Part shown: in pieces, positions 11,474 through 23,965 of the stretch
Position numbering within the stretch: the stretch's first letter is position 1
Layout of the letters: each line of letters opens with the position of its first letter
Origin: Azadirachta indica
Taxonomy: Eukaryota > Streptophyta > Magnoliopsida > Sapindales > Meliaceae
Assembly: GCA_022749755.1 (NCBI GenBank)
Contig: CM040445.1
Span: 7,089,182 to 7,153,181, forward strand
Direction of reading: 5' to 3'
DNA: 64,000 nt
Made by a program: the position numbers and the translations under genes
Notes under the pieces: model-generated
What the model was told of the DNA's origin: nothing
The model's database searches: none
The model's input: only the letters and a program-made list of their open reading frames with translations

Positions 11474-14400
11474 TATTACAAGTTAGAGAAATGGGATCAG
11501 AATGATGAACGCCCATATCACTGAGAAGTCAATGAAGCCAAGTAATCTCTTGAACAGTATCTGTAATGGCACAGTATTCTACCTTTGTTTTAAATCTTTT
11601 AACAACAAATATGTTTCTTACAATGATAAGCAATAAGAGAATCACCTAAAAAAATACAAATACCAGTGGTAAATTATCGGTCAGTAGGATCACTAGTCTA
11701 GTCTGCATAAAAAAAGGCATGTAAATGTAGAGACGAAGGGGTAGAAAAATGAAACCCATAAAATAGAGTGCCCTTATTGTAGTAAAGAATGTGAAGAACA
11801 ACTGTATAATCAAGAGAGCAGGGAGCAGATATGTACTCGCTCACAATATTAACAACATGAGAGATGTCAGGTCAAGTAACTGTGAGAAAAAACTAAACTA
11901 TCAACCAGTTGTTATAAAAGGTGACATCTTCAAGTGGAACCCCATCAAAGGGCGTGAGTTTGGTATTGAGCTCTAAAAGAGTAGAGGCAATTTTACTGTC
12001 AGTCAAACCAGCTCGAGCAAAGAGATTTGATGCATACTTGTTCTGAAAAAGATAGTAGCCATTAGAGTTAGAAAGTGCCTTCAAATCAAAAAAATAATTA
12101 AGATGGTCAAGATCTTTCATCTCAAAATGTTGCTGAAGTGAGGTCTTGAGAGCAGATATTCCATCAATATTATCACCAGTAATGATCATATCATCCACAT
12201 AAAGTAAGAGAATAATACAGCCATGATCTATGTTGTGAAAAAAAAGAGCTGTATTATAAGAGCAAGAATGAAAATCAAGTTGTTGAACGTTATGCTAAAC
12301 TTGGCAAACCAAGCTCGAGAAGCCTGTTGGAGATTGTACAAGGCATGATGAAGTTTGCAGACTTTGTGTGGTAGATGGAAATATCTTGGAGGAGCCTTCA
12401 TATAAACATCTTCAGTGAGATCATCATTAAGTAAAGCATTTTTAACATCTATTTGAAATAGTGTTCATAGGCATACAGCAGCAGCTACTGCCAAAAAGCT
12501 TTGTACAGATGTCATATGAACAATAGGGGTAAAGGTTTCTTCATAGTCAATACAATAATTTTAATTGAATCCCTTAGCAATCAGTCTAGTTTTGTAACAT
12601 TTAATAGAGTCATCAAGTTTAGTTTTGATTTTGTAAATTCATTTGCAAACAATTACTGATTTTTGAGGTAGTAAATCAAGTAGGTCCCATGTACGTGATT
12701 TTTCAAGTGCCTGTAGTTTTTCTGCCATTGTTTGCTACGAAACAGAATTAGAATTGATCTCAGAATAAGATTAAGACTCATACAAGGAAAGAGTAGTAGA
12801 AAAACGATAATAATGTCGAAATCTAATAGGAAGTTTCCTTACCTGATTGGATTGACAAGATGGAGGAGGAAGATGAGAAAAGTTAGACGCATGGACAAAA
12901 AAGACGTCATATGTGGACTAGAAAGATAAAGTCGTCAGCTCAGGAACAGCCAGTGGTGCAGTGGATATATCTATTGAGGGCTTATTTGAATTACTTGCAT
13001 TCATGTTATCAAGAAAAAAATCTATAAAAATGAGTAAAGAAGGGAGTAAGATTAGACTCGGAACGAAAATTGGAAATAGAGGAGAACATTTTATGTTCTT
13101 AGAAGACTACACGTTTAGGTATACAGATTCGATTAGACAGAAAATTCCAACACTTATAACCTTTGTGTTCACTGCCATATCCCAAAAAATAACATAAACG
13201 AGCTCGAGGTTCTAATTTGGTATATTTATGAGCCTGTAGAAGAACAAACCAGGCACAACGAAAGACTTTAAGTAAACTATAGTTAGGAGGAGTCCTATAC
13301 AGTCGCTCATAAGTAGATTGATCACCAGGAAGTGGAGAAGGAAGACGATTGATAATCTATGTACCTGTAAAAGCAGCTTCCCCCCAAAAATATTTTGAAC
13401 AGAATGTAAAGATGAGATGAGCGTAGACAATTTCAAGGATATGTCTGTGTTTGCATTTGGCCCAACTATTTTGTTGGCATATGTTAGGATAAGAGCATTG
13501 ACAAAGAGTCCTATTGGTTTGCAAGAGATCTAAAAACTCATAATCTTTGTATTATATAGCATTTAATGCAAAAAACTTTAATGGAATAAAAAAATTGTGT
13601 CTGAATTATTTTAGCAAAATCATGATAGATTTTGAATAACTCTGATCTGTATTTCGTAAGATAAATTCAAATATAACGTGAGTAATCATCAATAAAAATG
13701 AAAAAGTACTTGGAACCTCCTATAGTGACATTAAGGAAGGGTCCTTATATATCAGAATAGAAGAGATCAAATAGAGCAGTAGAAATAAAGTCATTATTAT
13801 TAAAAGGTAAAGCAGTATGTTTTGTTAATTGACAGGAGATACAATCAATTTGATCATAGGATACAGTACTCAAAATACTGTTAAGAACTAGTGAACGGAG
13901 ATGATTGAGTGACATATGCCCTAGTTGGGAGAGCTAGAGATTTAAGAAGGAGACAGAAGTTGTGGAGGCAATAAGCAGAGGATTAGAGTGACATGTGGAT
14001 GGCAAATGAAAACTAATGAGCTAGAATAGACGTCCAACTTTATGGTCTATCCTAAGCGTATGACCCGTCTTTGAATCCTACACACGACAATCAGAAACAG
14101 TGAAAATAATATGAAAACCAAAATCACATAATTCACCAACAAACAAAAGGTTAAGAGTAAGAGAAGGAATTAGGAAAGTGTTAGGCAAAGAGAGATTAGA
14201 TAAAGATATTTGGCCTAAGTAACTAACATGCATAACAGATCTATTCGTAGTTTGAATGACAGCAAAATGTTGAACAGAAGATTTAGAAGAAAAAAGAGTA
14301 GAGTCTGCAGTTATATGGTTACAGCACGCAGAGTTAAAGTATCAAAAGAATGTACTTAGGGGAACTGAGAAAGATGGAATAGGAGGATTATCAAATTTTT

Positions 14401-15987
14401 GTAAAAGTCGCTAAAGAATAGATATGAGATCAATGGTGGTAAGGGATGGATAAGTAGGACAGTCATTGGTGTTATCAGCAACAGTAACAAACAGTGGTGG
14501 ATGCTTCGATCTTCCTTTATTTGGATAGTCTCGTGCAAAGTGCTAAGCACCAATTTTACAACAAACTTTGCATCTCCTGATGGGATAATTGAGAACCTAG
14601 CGACTATTCTTATGGCAATAATTATAGCTTACTACAAAGGTAGGCTAAAAAGTTAAAGTTATAGTCAGAGCAGTGTTAGGGTAAGGTGGTTGTAGATTAG
14701 CAAGTTGAGTTTCTTTGAAAATAAGCATATCAATAGCTTCATCAAGAGTAGGTAAAGGTTTTTGGTAAAGAAATAAAGTTCGAGTAGGTTTAAATATATC
14801 TTGTAAGGTTATGAGAAACATCATTAACCTTTGCTGGTCTTTATGAGTGGCAAATCTTGTTGCATCCTCAGAGGTTGTCCATTTAAGTTCTGAAAGTGAT
14901 AATTGGTCTCATAAAAACTGTATTTGTGAGTGAAAGTTGGAAATAGACTGGCTGAGCTCTTGGTATATCTGATGAAACTTGCATAAGATCTGATACTAAT
15001 GTGACAAATCAGTGGCAGTATACCTATGAGCAAGAAAGTTTTACAGTACTTTGCCTGTCTCAAATCTCCCAAATTGTAAATGGATGGAAGGGATAGAGTT
15101 ATTATGGAATCACATAATAATTTGGTGATTTTTACTGTTCCGTTCTTCCAAACGATCAGCGAACTTTTCATCAGTTTCTTCATTAGTTTTTATAGGTTCG
15201 ATAATATGGCCAGTAATATGTCGCCAAAGACAATGTCCCTTAAGGAAACTTGACATCGCTTGAGCCCATAAAATATAGTTATGTTCATCCAACTGAATGT
15301 GAATAAAAATGAGAAACATTAGATTTGTCCATAATTTGAAGATACAAAGGCAAAATAGATCAGTGATGATGGCTGTCTTGCTAAAAAGTTTCCCGAATAG
15401 TGAAAGATAGAACTAGATTGAACTTGGCGTTGACCACACTAGTAGGTGGCCAAAAATAGTGAGTGAAGGCTACAAAAAGATTGATTGACCACTTCTAAGG
15501 CAAACGACAGTAGTTGTGAGACAGGATACGTTGTTGATCGGCTGGAGAAAGAGTAGGCAGTAACAGGTTTGACTCAAAATTAACCAAGATGATAGGCTGC
15601 CGGAAATGGGAATCAGAGACCACATAATAGACAGCTAGCCAATTTTGAATCAAACGGTGGTGGCAGTGAGGCAAGATGCGCTGTCGTTTGGTCGAATCAA
15701 AGCTAGATAGAACTGCAAAAACATTGTCTTTGTGGCAGAGATTGGTGGCAGATAGAGGTGAATGGAGACTACGATGGCATTGGACCGCTCATTCTAAAGC
15801 TATAGACACCAACGGTGATGCAAACAGATGTTGAGATGTGGCGGCGTGTGAGTCTCACGCACTGGTAACGAGTGGCGCGTGTGGTACATGCGCGAGTAAG
15901 AAAACAATGGCGGCTGACCATTCTGAAACACAGAATTCCAAATACTAGAACTGAAAGGAAAACTAAGATTGAGATGAAGCCAAACTT

Positions 15988-16000
15988 GGCTTTGATACTA
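15988..16000 (-). other. Copia primer-binding site (initiator tRNA-Met type)
   Basis: On the minus strand TAGTATCAAAGCC follows the LTR directly. It differs slightly from the usual plant copia site TGGTATCAGAGCC, which is complementary to the 3' end of initiator methionine tRNA. Its position between the LTR and the gag region fits. Confidence 0.7.
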
Positions 16001-16282
16001 TGTGAAGAAATTGATTCTTATTTCTCGAATGTGTTAATGTACAATAGTCGCTTTATATAAACTTTACAAATCAATATATAAGGAAATAAATATTATGTAA
16101 TTATGTAAAATATTTATGAAAAGAAATCGAAATAATAAAGGAAAAGAGATCATAGTAAAGAAGAAAAGTGTTAATAATATTGGTATTATGTAATTATGTA
16201 TAATCTTTATGGAAAGAAATCAAAATAATAAAGGAAAATAAATCATAGTAAAAAAAGAAAGTGTCAATAATATTGATTAACA
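16001..16282 (-). repeat. Probable 5' LTR of the copia element
   Basis: Read on the minus strand the segment begins TGTTAATC and ends TTCACA next to the primer-binding site, giving TG...CA ends and about 282 bases. It contains a 93-base tandem duplication (16091-16183 and 16184-16276). The outer border is a judgement, because the partner LTR is not in the sequence and no target-site duplication can be checked. Confidence 0.5.
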
Positions 16283-16629
16283 AAATCAAGGAAAGAAATG
16301 AGCTTCATTTCATTGATCAATTATCATTAACAAAGTGAATAAAAAATCTCAAAATTACTTGCATCAGCGGGTCATTTTTGTTGTTTACTTATTATTTTTT
16401 AAAAAAGAAAATTCATAAAAGTATCAGGCTACATCAATAAGGACGTGTAATATCTTCCACATTTGATGCATACTTGTCAAGATTCTTTTCAACTTTCTTC
16501 TTGTATAATTTGGAATTATCTCAGCCTTATCTTATTCTCTTGTACCCCCGTTATCTTCACTCTCAGTCATCCTTAATTATTTTGAACACTCGTATCATAT
16601 TCATCATCACTTCACTGATACATGCCTTT

Positions 16630-19294
16630 ATGGAATCAAGACACTTTCTTCTCTTTATTATCGTAGCCACTCTCTTGCTCATCACATGGTTCAACATCCC
16701 TTACCCGCCGCCTACCGCGACCGAGATCTCGGACTGCACCACCTATTCTCCATGGTGCACCTCCAAGAATCGCTTCCAAGATAGACAGCTAAACAAACCA
16801 CCTAGACCCACCCGCCACCACCGCAACCATGCATCGGACACCCCTCACCACCCTCTAGACCCACTCACTATCCAAGAAGTCAACCATGTCCGTACCATCC
16901 TCTCCTCTCACGCTCTCTTCAAGAACTCCGCATCCTATGCCTTCCACTCTATGACCTTGGAAGACCCCGAAAAATCACATGTCCTTAACTGGAAAAAGGG
17001 TGACCCGCTGTTACCCAGGAAAGCCTCTGTTGTCGCACGTGTGAACGACTTATCATACGTGTTATCAGTCGACTTAGCGACAGAAGAGGTAGCCGTCCAC
17101 AAGAGAGATTCAATATCCGGTTACCCTACCATGACTATAGAAGACATGACGTCGGTGACATGGGCTCCACTTTCGAACGCGGAGTTCAACCGTACGATAA
17201 TCGAACGAGGTGTTGATCTGAAGGATTTGGCGTGTCTACCGATTTCGTTGGGTTGGTATGGAAAAAAGGAGGAGAACAGGAGGCTGATTAAGGTGCAGTG
17301 CTACTCCATGAAGGACACTGCAAACTTTTACATGAGACCAATTGAAGGTTTGACCGTACTTCTGGACATGGACACGAAGCAAGTGATCGAAATAACAGAT
17401 AAGGGAAAGAACATACCAATAGCAAAGGCCGCCAACACAGATTACAGATACGCAGCACAGGGGGTACAAAAGCAAATGAAGTTGGTAAACCCGATATCAG
17501 TAGAGCAACCCGATGGTCCAAGTTTTGTGGTAGAAGATGAGCATGTAATTAAGTGGGCGAACTGGGAACTTCACTTGAAACCCGACCCGAGAGCTGGGTT
17601 GGTGGTTTCTCGGGCTCGGGTGAAGGACCCGGACGGGGGTGATGAGGAATGTTATGTATCAGGGGTTTACGAGTGAATTGTTTGTGCCTTATATGGACCC
17701 CACTGATGCATGGTATTTTAAGACATATATGGATGCGGGTGAATATGGGTTCGGGTTGCAGGCCATGCCCCTGGACCCGCTTAATGATTGTCCGCGACAC
17801 GCGCATTATATGGATGGTGTGTTTGTGGCTGCTGATGGAACACCGTATGTCCGATCAGACATGATTTGTGTGTTCGAGAGATACGCCGGGGAGATTGGAT
17901 GGCGACACTCCGAGAGTCCGATCACGGGTATGGAGGTATGGCCTATTACCTAGTTTACAATCCTCAATTTGGTCTTTCAATAATTTCTATATATTATAAT
18001 TAATTAATTAAAAATAAATCATAATTTAACCTGTCTTTTAGTTCAATTTTTTCTAGTTTTTGTTACTCGCTATAAAGTTGCAAAGTTCCCTTCACAAGAT
18101 GTTACCTGATTGATGAGTAACTGACATAATGTTTAGTAATTGGAGCCAGCGTTAACTTGATTGTTTGGATTATTATTTGGTTTTGCAGATTAGAGAAGTA
18201 AGGCCAAAGGTGACGTTAGTGGCTAGAATGGCAGCATCCGTCGCTAATTATGATTATATTGTTGATTGGGAGTTCCAGACAGACGGACTAATTAGAGTTA
18301 AGGTAAGTAATTTCAGGTCATCACTGCAAGTAAATAAAATATGATCTCATCTTCCTCGAGTGTGTTTGGAAAAAATGCAAACTGTGACATGAGATTGGAC
18401 TTTCTGATACTAATATCAGGATTCTTAATCACAGGTTGGACTAAGTGGAATTTTGATGGTTGGTTAAAGGCACACAGTACGAGAACATGGAGCAAATTAA
18501 GGAAGAACCTGAAAATCTGTTTGGCACCCTTTTGTCCGAAAATATTATCGGTGTAATCCATGACCACTTTATCACATTCTACCTTGACATGGACATTGAT
18601 GATTCTGACAATTCTTTCGTAAAGGTAAATATTAAGAGACAAGAAACCTCGCCTGGAGAGTCACCCAGGAAGAGTTACTTAAAAGCTGTAAGAAATGTGG
18701 CTAAAACGGAGAAAGATGCACAAATTAAGCTTAAACTCTACGACCCAGCTGAGTTCCATGTGATAAACCCGAGTAAGAAGACCCGAGTAGGGAACCCCGT
18801 AGGATATAAGGTGGTTCCTGCCGGCACAGCAGCTAGCTTGCTTGATCCCGAAGACCCACCCCAGAGGCGAGGAGCATTCACAAATAACCAGATATGGGTC
18901 ACTCCATATAATAAGAGTGAGCAATGGGCAGGTGGCTTGTTTGTTTATCAGAGCCAGGGTGATGACACTCTTGCAGTTTGGTCTGAGAGGTAAGAACTTA
19001 TTACCTGATCGATTGTTTCAGAGAAGTGTGAATGGATGACTACTTGGCTAACATATGTATCAATATGGTGTTGACTCCTGCAGGGATCGACAAATTGAGA
19101 ATAAAGACATTGTGCTGTGGTACACGCTTGGGTTCCATCATATACCTTGCCAGGAAGATTTCCCCATTATGCCTACTGTGTCATCAAGCTTTGATCTAAA
19201 GCCAGTGAATTTCTTCGAGAGGAACCCCATCCTTCGGATCCCACCCAATGGTGAGAAGGATCTACCTGTTTGCAGGGCTGCTGCTTCAGCTTGA
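16630..19294 (+). pseudogene. Copper amine oxidase gene with two frame-breaking lesions
   Basis: This is a primary-amine oxidase (copper/topaquinone) that would oxidise amines such as putrescine to aldehydes, H2O2 and ammonia. Exons are 16630-17935, 18189-18302, 18435-18989 and 19084-19294, with GT-AG introns. Residue numbers assume the lesions are corrected (about 726 residues, normal for the family). There is an N-terminal hydrophobic segment (residues 5-22; probably secreted to the cell wall), N2 and N3 domains, catalytic base Asp368 in YMDAGEYG, cofactor Tyr456 in NYDY, and copper ligands His514 and His516 (HDH) and His676 (GFHHIP). There is no C-terminal SKL peroxisome signal. Lesion 1 is one extra G in the G run at 17635-17639. 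Lesion 2 is a 4-base GGTT duplication near 18459-18466 that gives an immediate TAA. The start is the first ATG before the signal segment. It may be a young pseudogene; lesion 1 alone could be a sequencing error. Confidence 0.93.
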
Positions 19295-20873
19295 AAACTA
19301 ATTCTGTCCTTATATGTAGCATGAATTTGCAGATATAAATAGTCTGAAATGGCAGGCTAAAGACTTGATGGATGTATATAATTCCCGGCATCAAGTGGTG
19401 AATGTAACCAATAAAATCAATACCAGCATCTCAATGGAGAGCAACTACTTTATGAAAACTTTAATTGGGGATTCTGTTATAGCTTATTAATTTTGCTCTC
19501 CTATCTACGCTCTGTTACTCACTAACATCCACAAAACTTGCAAGATGAATTTTGTCTTTGCCAATTTCTGAAGTTTCAGCTCAGTGGCAGTCTTGACAAT
19601 CTCACCAAATATGAATATGAATCGTCGACAAAAACTAAGAGTAATTGAGACTGCCAATATCTCATGTTCCTCTGCAGATAGATATAAAATTCAGAATAGG
19701 TTACAAGTACTAAATTAAAAGTAAAATTCTTGTAGATAGTTGAAATGTCATTTTTATCATAACTTATTGCTTTCTTTTTTTAATCTTAGTAAAACAATGT
19801 TATCACTAGCAATACTGCGGTTTAAAGTGGCCATATATTCTGGCGGGCGATTTAAGGGGTAAAAAGCACCAATAATATAATAAGATGTGTGTCTCTAAGC
19901 AATTTGTGGGGAAAATGACAAAAAAAAAGGGGTGAATGACAAGTTCCCAACTAGAACAATGAGCGTTTAAGATTGATCATTAGTGTTCTTCCACTCTGTT
20001 AAGTGTCACGTCTCTGAGAATAAAAAATGCAATTAAAAAAATTATAATAATCATGCCCTAAAATAATTTAAAATTTAATTTTAACTAAGAAATAAAATAT
20101 ATTTTTCTTTTAATTATTTTAATTTTATAATTAAAAATTTTATATTTTTAATATAAATTATTTTAAGTTAATATATATATATGTATATACATGCCTGTAC
20201 GTATAAATTCTTATAAAAAAATTTTAATTTTTTTTATGTGATTATTTATTATGTATATTTTAATCATTTGTCTTATTACAATATTTTAATAATAAAATTT
20301 ATTAAAAAGCACAAATTATTTTTAAATTTACAGTATTTTTTAAAATAAAACATACTAAATATTAAAAATGATTTTTTTTTAAAGTTGATTATTTTTACAA
20401 TATAATAGAAGTAAATTATTTTAATATTTATAGCAATTCCAAATTGGCACAAAGTCTTTTACCGTTTGACCATGAAATTGGACTCAAAAAATTTTAAATT
20501 TTTTGTTATATATACTGATAACTGAAGGATAAAATACTAGAACTTTGAAGCTCACAAAAGTTAAATAACACAAAGGTACTAAAATAGGCAAATTTAATTA
20601 CCATTACAAATTAAAATACTATAAGTCGAGAGAAAAGTCGAAACCTAATTTTGATAGCTAAACAAAAAGATTAAAATCATAGAAAATTTCCGTAAATAAT
20701 AAAAATGAAACAAATGCAAATTTGCGTCGAGAGGTAGCAGTGTATTTTATTGATTTTGCCGAAATTTTAAAAGAATTAATATATTATAACCCAAAATTGA
20801 ATAACGTATGTAAAAAATTCTTGATAACCAAGCCAAACTCATGTCTCCCTTTTTCCATCATACAGTGTCTCCC
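19295..20873. other. Intergenic, AT-rich, nothing recognised
   Basis: This holds the 3' flank of the amine oxidase followed by A/T-rich DNA. I see no coding region, tRNA or clear repeat. The gene at 20874 converges from the other side. Confidence 0.6.
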
Positions 20874-22589
20874 CTATGTATAGAGCTCTGTATTGGGTAA
20901 TCTAGGTGTCGGAATAGCAACTAGGGGTTTTGCTCTCTCTAGAACAATTCCAAACTTTTCTGAAGCGTCTGGCTCTGTACCTGTTGGCAATTTCCAGTTG
21001 AACATGTGCAGAAATGTAGCTAAAACGTGCATCAACATCCTTTCGCCCAGAGGAAGTCCAGCACAAATTCTCTTACCAGACCCAAATGGAAGATATTCAA
21101 AGTTGCTTCCGAAGTAATTTAATTTAGTATCCTCACTTAAGAACCTTTCAGGTCGAAATTCTGATGGACTGTCCCAGAATTGAGGGTCTCTGTGCATAGC
21201 CCAAACATTCAGAAACACTTTAGTACCTTTGGTTATTGTACACGTTGCAATCTTCGATCGTCCAACGGGGCAGTAATAATGGAGTTGGAGGGTGCAATCT
21301 TAATGCCTCCTTAACCACTGCGTGAAGATATGCAATTTTTGAATGTGGAATTCTTCTACTGTGTTGTTATGCCCACAACTTCTGTTAATTCTTCTTGGAC
21401 TTTTCTGATTACTTCTTGATGTAGCATCAATTCTGACATTGTCCACTCCACCATAGACGATGTTGTGTTGGTACCTCCAATCACCATGTCCTGTTAAGAA
21501 TTGGATTAGCAAGGACATTTTAGTTTACATATCATCACCTAAGAAAATTAATCATGACATTTAAAGCTCATTTGCGAAAAAAAAAAATGATAATCTTGGA
21601 CAGAAAAGAGTAATTACCATAAAAATGGCCTTAATTTGTGTCAGCGGAATTGATTCTCCAGTGTCTGGGTGTCTATACTCCAAAAGAAAATGCAGAAAGT
21701 CGCTCCTGGTTGTTTTGTTTGCTCCCTCCACTGTAGCCTGATCATCTTTTCTCATGCGTCTATCAATTACAAATTCAAAGATCTGTTCAATCGCTTGTAG
21801 CACGTTCTTAGTTTCCCTCTCAATTCCTTGTAAATCAAACTTTGCAACAACAGGAAAGAAATCTGAAACATTAGGTCTTGCCAGTAATCTAAAGACTTGT
21901 GCCACTACTGCCCGAAACTCAGCGGCAATACTCGTCCCCTTTTCTCCTTGAGTCGTGCCGCCCCATAACATGCTCGATTTCATGTTGATCATCGTCATAT
22001 ATGCAATGTATCCAATGTTGATGGCCTTGCCATTTTTACCATATAAATCTCTAACAATCTTCCGCACCTCATCTCTCCGAAAAGTATAAAATGCATCGAG
22101 ATTTGCCTTACTCAACACTTCGTGTACAAAGAGTTTGCGCAATACCTGCCACTCCCGTCCGTATGACGCAAATGCAATGTTCCTTGCACCATAAGTGACA
22201 GCAGAAGCTGAGATAATTGGATTGCGGTTGGCAAATTTTGTATCTTGGTCATGTACCACCTCTTGTACTAGCTTTGGGGAGCTGATAACGACGTACAGTT
22301 TATTTCCAATCCAAAGCTTATAGATTGGACCATAAATATTGGCCAAATCCTTAAAAATATGATGGAGGTTTTGCCCAAGAAATGGGAGGTAGCAGACGAT
22401 GGGGAGGCCCCGGGGCCCTGGTGGCAGCCGAGAGTTTCCTCTGAGCAGCTTCTTGAATGGCCATACAACAAATATTACAGCAACGAAGGTGAATAAAACA
22501 GCGATCTTTGTTTGTGATTGGTTATGAAAAACTTTTTCAATGATATTATACAAGCATGAGTACCGCTGGCTGCAGATTGTGCTAAACAT
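20874..22589 (-). pseudogene. CYP706-family P450, intact exon 1 but frameshifted exon 2
   Basis: This heme-thiolate monooxygenase belongs to the plant CYP706 family, of which cotton CYP706B1 is a sesquiterpene hydroxylase; here the substrate is unknown. Exon 1 (22589-21618, 324 codons) is open, with a membrane anchor (about 28-45), hinge PPGPRGLP and MLWGG. The intron is 21617-21491 (GT-AG). Exon 2 starts at 21490 with I-helix GGTNTT, where Asn replaces the usual Asp. It then carries a one-base loss near 21370, another near 21334 and a further indel after the K-helix (KEALRLHP). The last 114 codons are open again, with FRPERF and heme motif PFGSGKRICAG, ending PTPRLPNTELYT. It is divergent from the 44.5 kb gene. 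Three separate lesions make a pseudogene more likely than sequencing error. Confidence 0.9.
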
Positions 22590-23419
22590 GTTATTCTCAA
22601 TCTCTATAAATGAATTGAAATGATAGAAGACCCACGGACATCGCTGTAGGGATGGTATCGACCTTCAGTGTAGAAAACTTAAATACTAGTGCAGCTTACG
22701 AAAATTTGAATTTTTTTTGTAAATGGATGAAAAATATTATTTCTATTTACATTAAATATGTGCCATAAACTATCTATTTTTATATAAAAAAAAAAAAATT
22801 GTCGAAAAAAAAAAGAGGTATGCACTTGACTGGTATAACAACCAAAATTAACATTAGAACTCTTTAGGCCAGCGCATAATAGCGTGGCATGTGAGTGATT
22901 TGTTTTTAACAATGCTGTTTAAAACATTAGTTTAAAAAGAAATAATTTGGTTGACTTATATGATTAAGCTACTTGCATACTAAATGAGTAAATATGAGAC
23001 GTTAGAGCACGTACTTTCACAAAATCGCATCACTTTATGAAGTGTTTAGAACAAAAATCTGTTTGCTAGATCAAAAGTAGCTTCAATTCAAACTCATACA
23101 AGTCCAAAATTAATTTTTGTTAATTAGTTTAGTTCTTCAAGCCCGCAAGTATGCATTAGAATTATTTTTATGTAGTATACTTAAAATATCTTTTTCTGCC
23201 AAAATAATTAGATTGGGTTATAATATCTTTTTCTGCCAAAATAATTAGATTGGGCTATATGGCTAAGCATTTGCACGCTAAAATTAAGAAGTAAATATGG
23301 GATTTGCTTATATTACATACTTTTACAAAATCGGATCACGCTTTGAAGTGTTTCGACTAAGGTAAAGACAAGCGTTCCACCATCATCGATCACCGTTGAT
23401 CTGCTCAGCACTAGCTTTC
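22590..23419. other. Upstream region of the CYP706 gene; one 37-base tandem duplication
   Basis: AT-rich and non-coding as far as I can tell. At 23185-23258 a 37-base unit starting AATATCTTTTTCTGCC is repeated twice in tandem with almost no change. Confidence 0.6.
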
Positions 23420-23965
23420 ACTATCAATTGTTGATCATCAAAAATTAGAATATGGAAATCTAAAGTATTAGGTATGTGCAACTGTTCATTGAAGAAATAA
23501 ATGCAATGTTAAGATATATCTGGTGAGGGATCAAGGAGGGAATAGATTCTTTTTTCTTTTCTTAACAAAATATATACGGAAATCAGTGATGTTAGGTATA
23601 CTACAATTGATTATCGACGAAATAAATGCAATGTTGAGACGTAGTGGGGTAAGGATTGAGAGATGAATGGATATATTATATTAGACTTCTCCTTTATCAA
23701 TTGTTGATCAACAAAAATTGGAACCAAATAGATACGAAAATCAAAGGTATTAGGTATTGTCCAACTATTTATTGATGAAATAAATAAAATGTTGAGACAT
23801 AACGGGGAAGGGCATAGAGGAGGCAATGGTTTTTTTTTTTTTTTTTTTTTTTTTTTGCTTTTTATATAAACAAAATATATGTGGAATCAAATTAGGTGCT
23901 AGGTATTGCACAACAATTGTTTATTGATGAGATAAATGCAGTGTTGAGAGATAGCTAGTGGTGGA
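23420..23965. repeat. Four degenerate tandem repeats of about 125-158 bases
   Basis: The block GAAATAAATGCAATGTTGAG recurs, with changes, near 23493, 23619, 23777 and 23929. It is preceded by a conserved TTAGGTAT..TGCAAC..TTATTGATG part and followed by a GA-rich then T-rich part. One T-rich part has expanded to about 27 T at 23830-23856. It is a diverged minisatellite with no coding potential. Confidence 0.75.

Larger units (their letters stand above)
11474..16282 (-). mobile_element. Decayed Ty1/copia retrotransposon, 3' end cut by the gap
   Basis: Domains occur in copia order on the minus strand. They are a gag-like region (about 15319-14600) with a damaged CCHC zinc knuckle near 14590-14530, an integrase C-terminal region (about 13440-13020), reverse transcriptase with the Y-V-D-D-M motif near 12190 (12200-11893 clearest) and RNase H (about 11780-11474) reaching the gap. 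A primer-binding site and a probable 5' LTR lie at 15988-16282. Stops and frameshifts interrupt every domain, so it is not mobile. The 3' LTR is not seen. The element ends about 350 bases from the amine oxidase start and is transcribed in the opposite direction. Confidence 0.88.

Noticed and set aside
17236..17521. Antisense frames over the amine oxidase and other overlapping frames at 17288-17806 and 18313-18642
   Set aside because: They are shadows of the amine oxidase exons, which have clear family motifs on the plus strand.
20874..22589. Reading the gene at 20.9-22.6 kb as functional, with the frameshifts as sequencing errors
   Set aside because: Three separate indels cluster in exon 2, plus a changed I-helix residue; decay is simpler, though reads should be checked.
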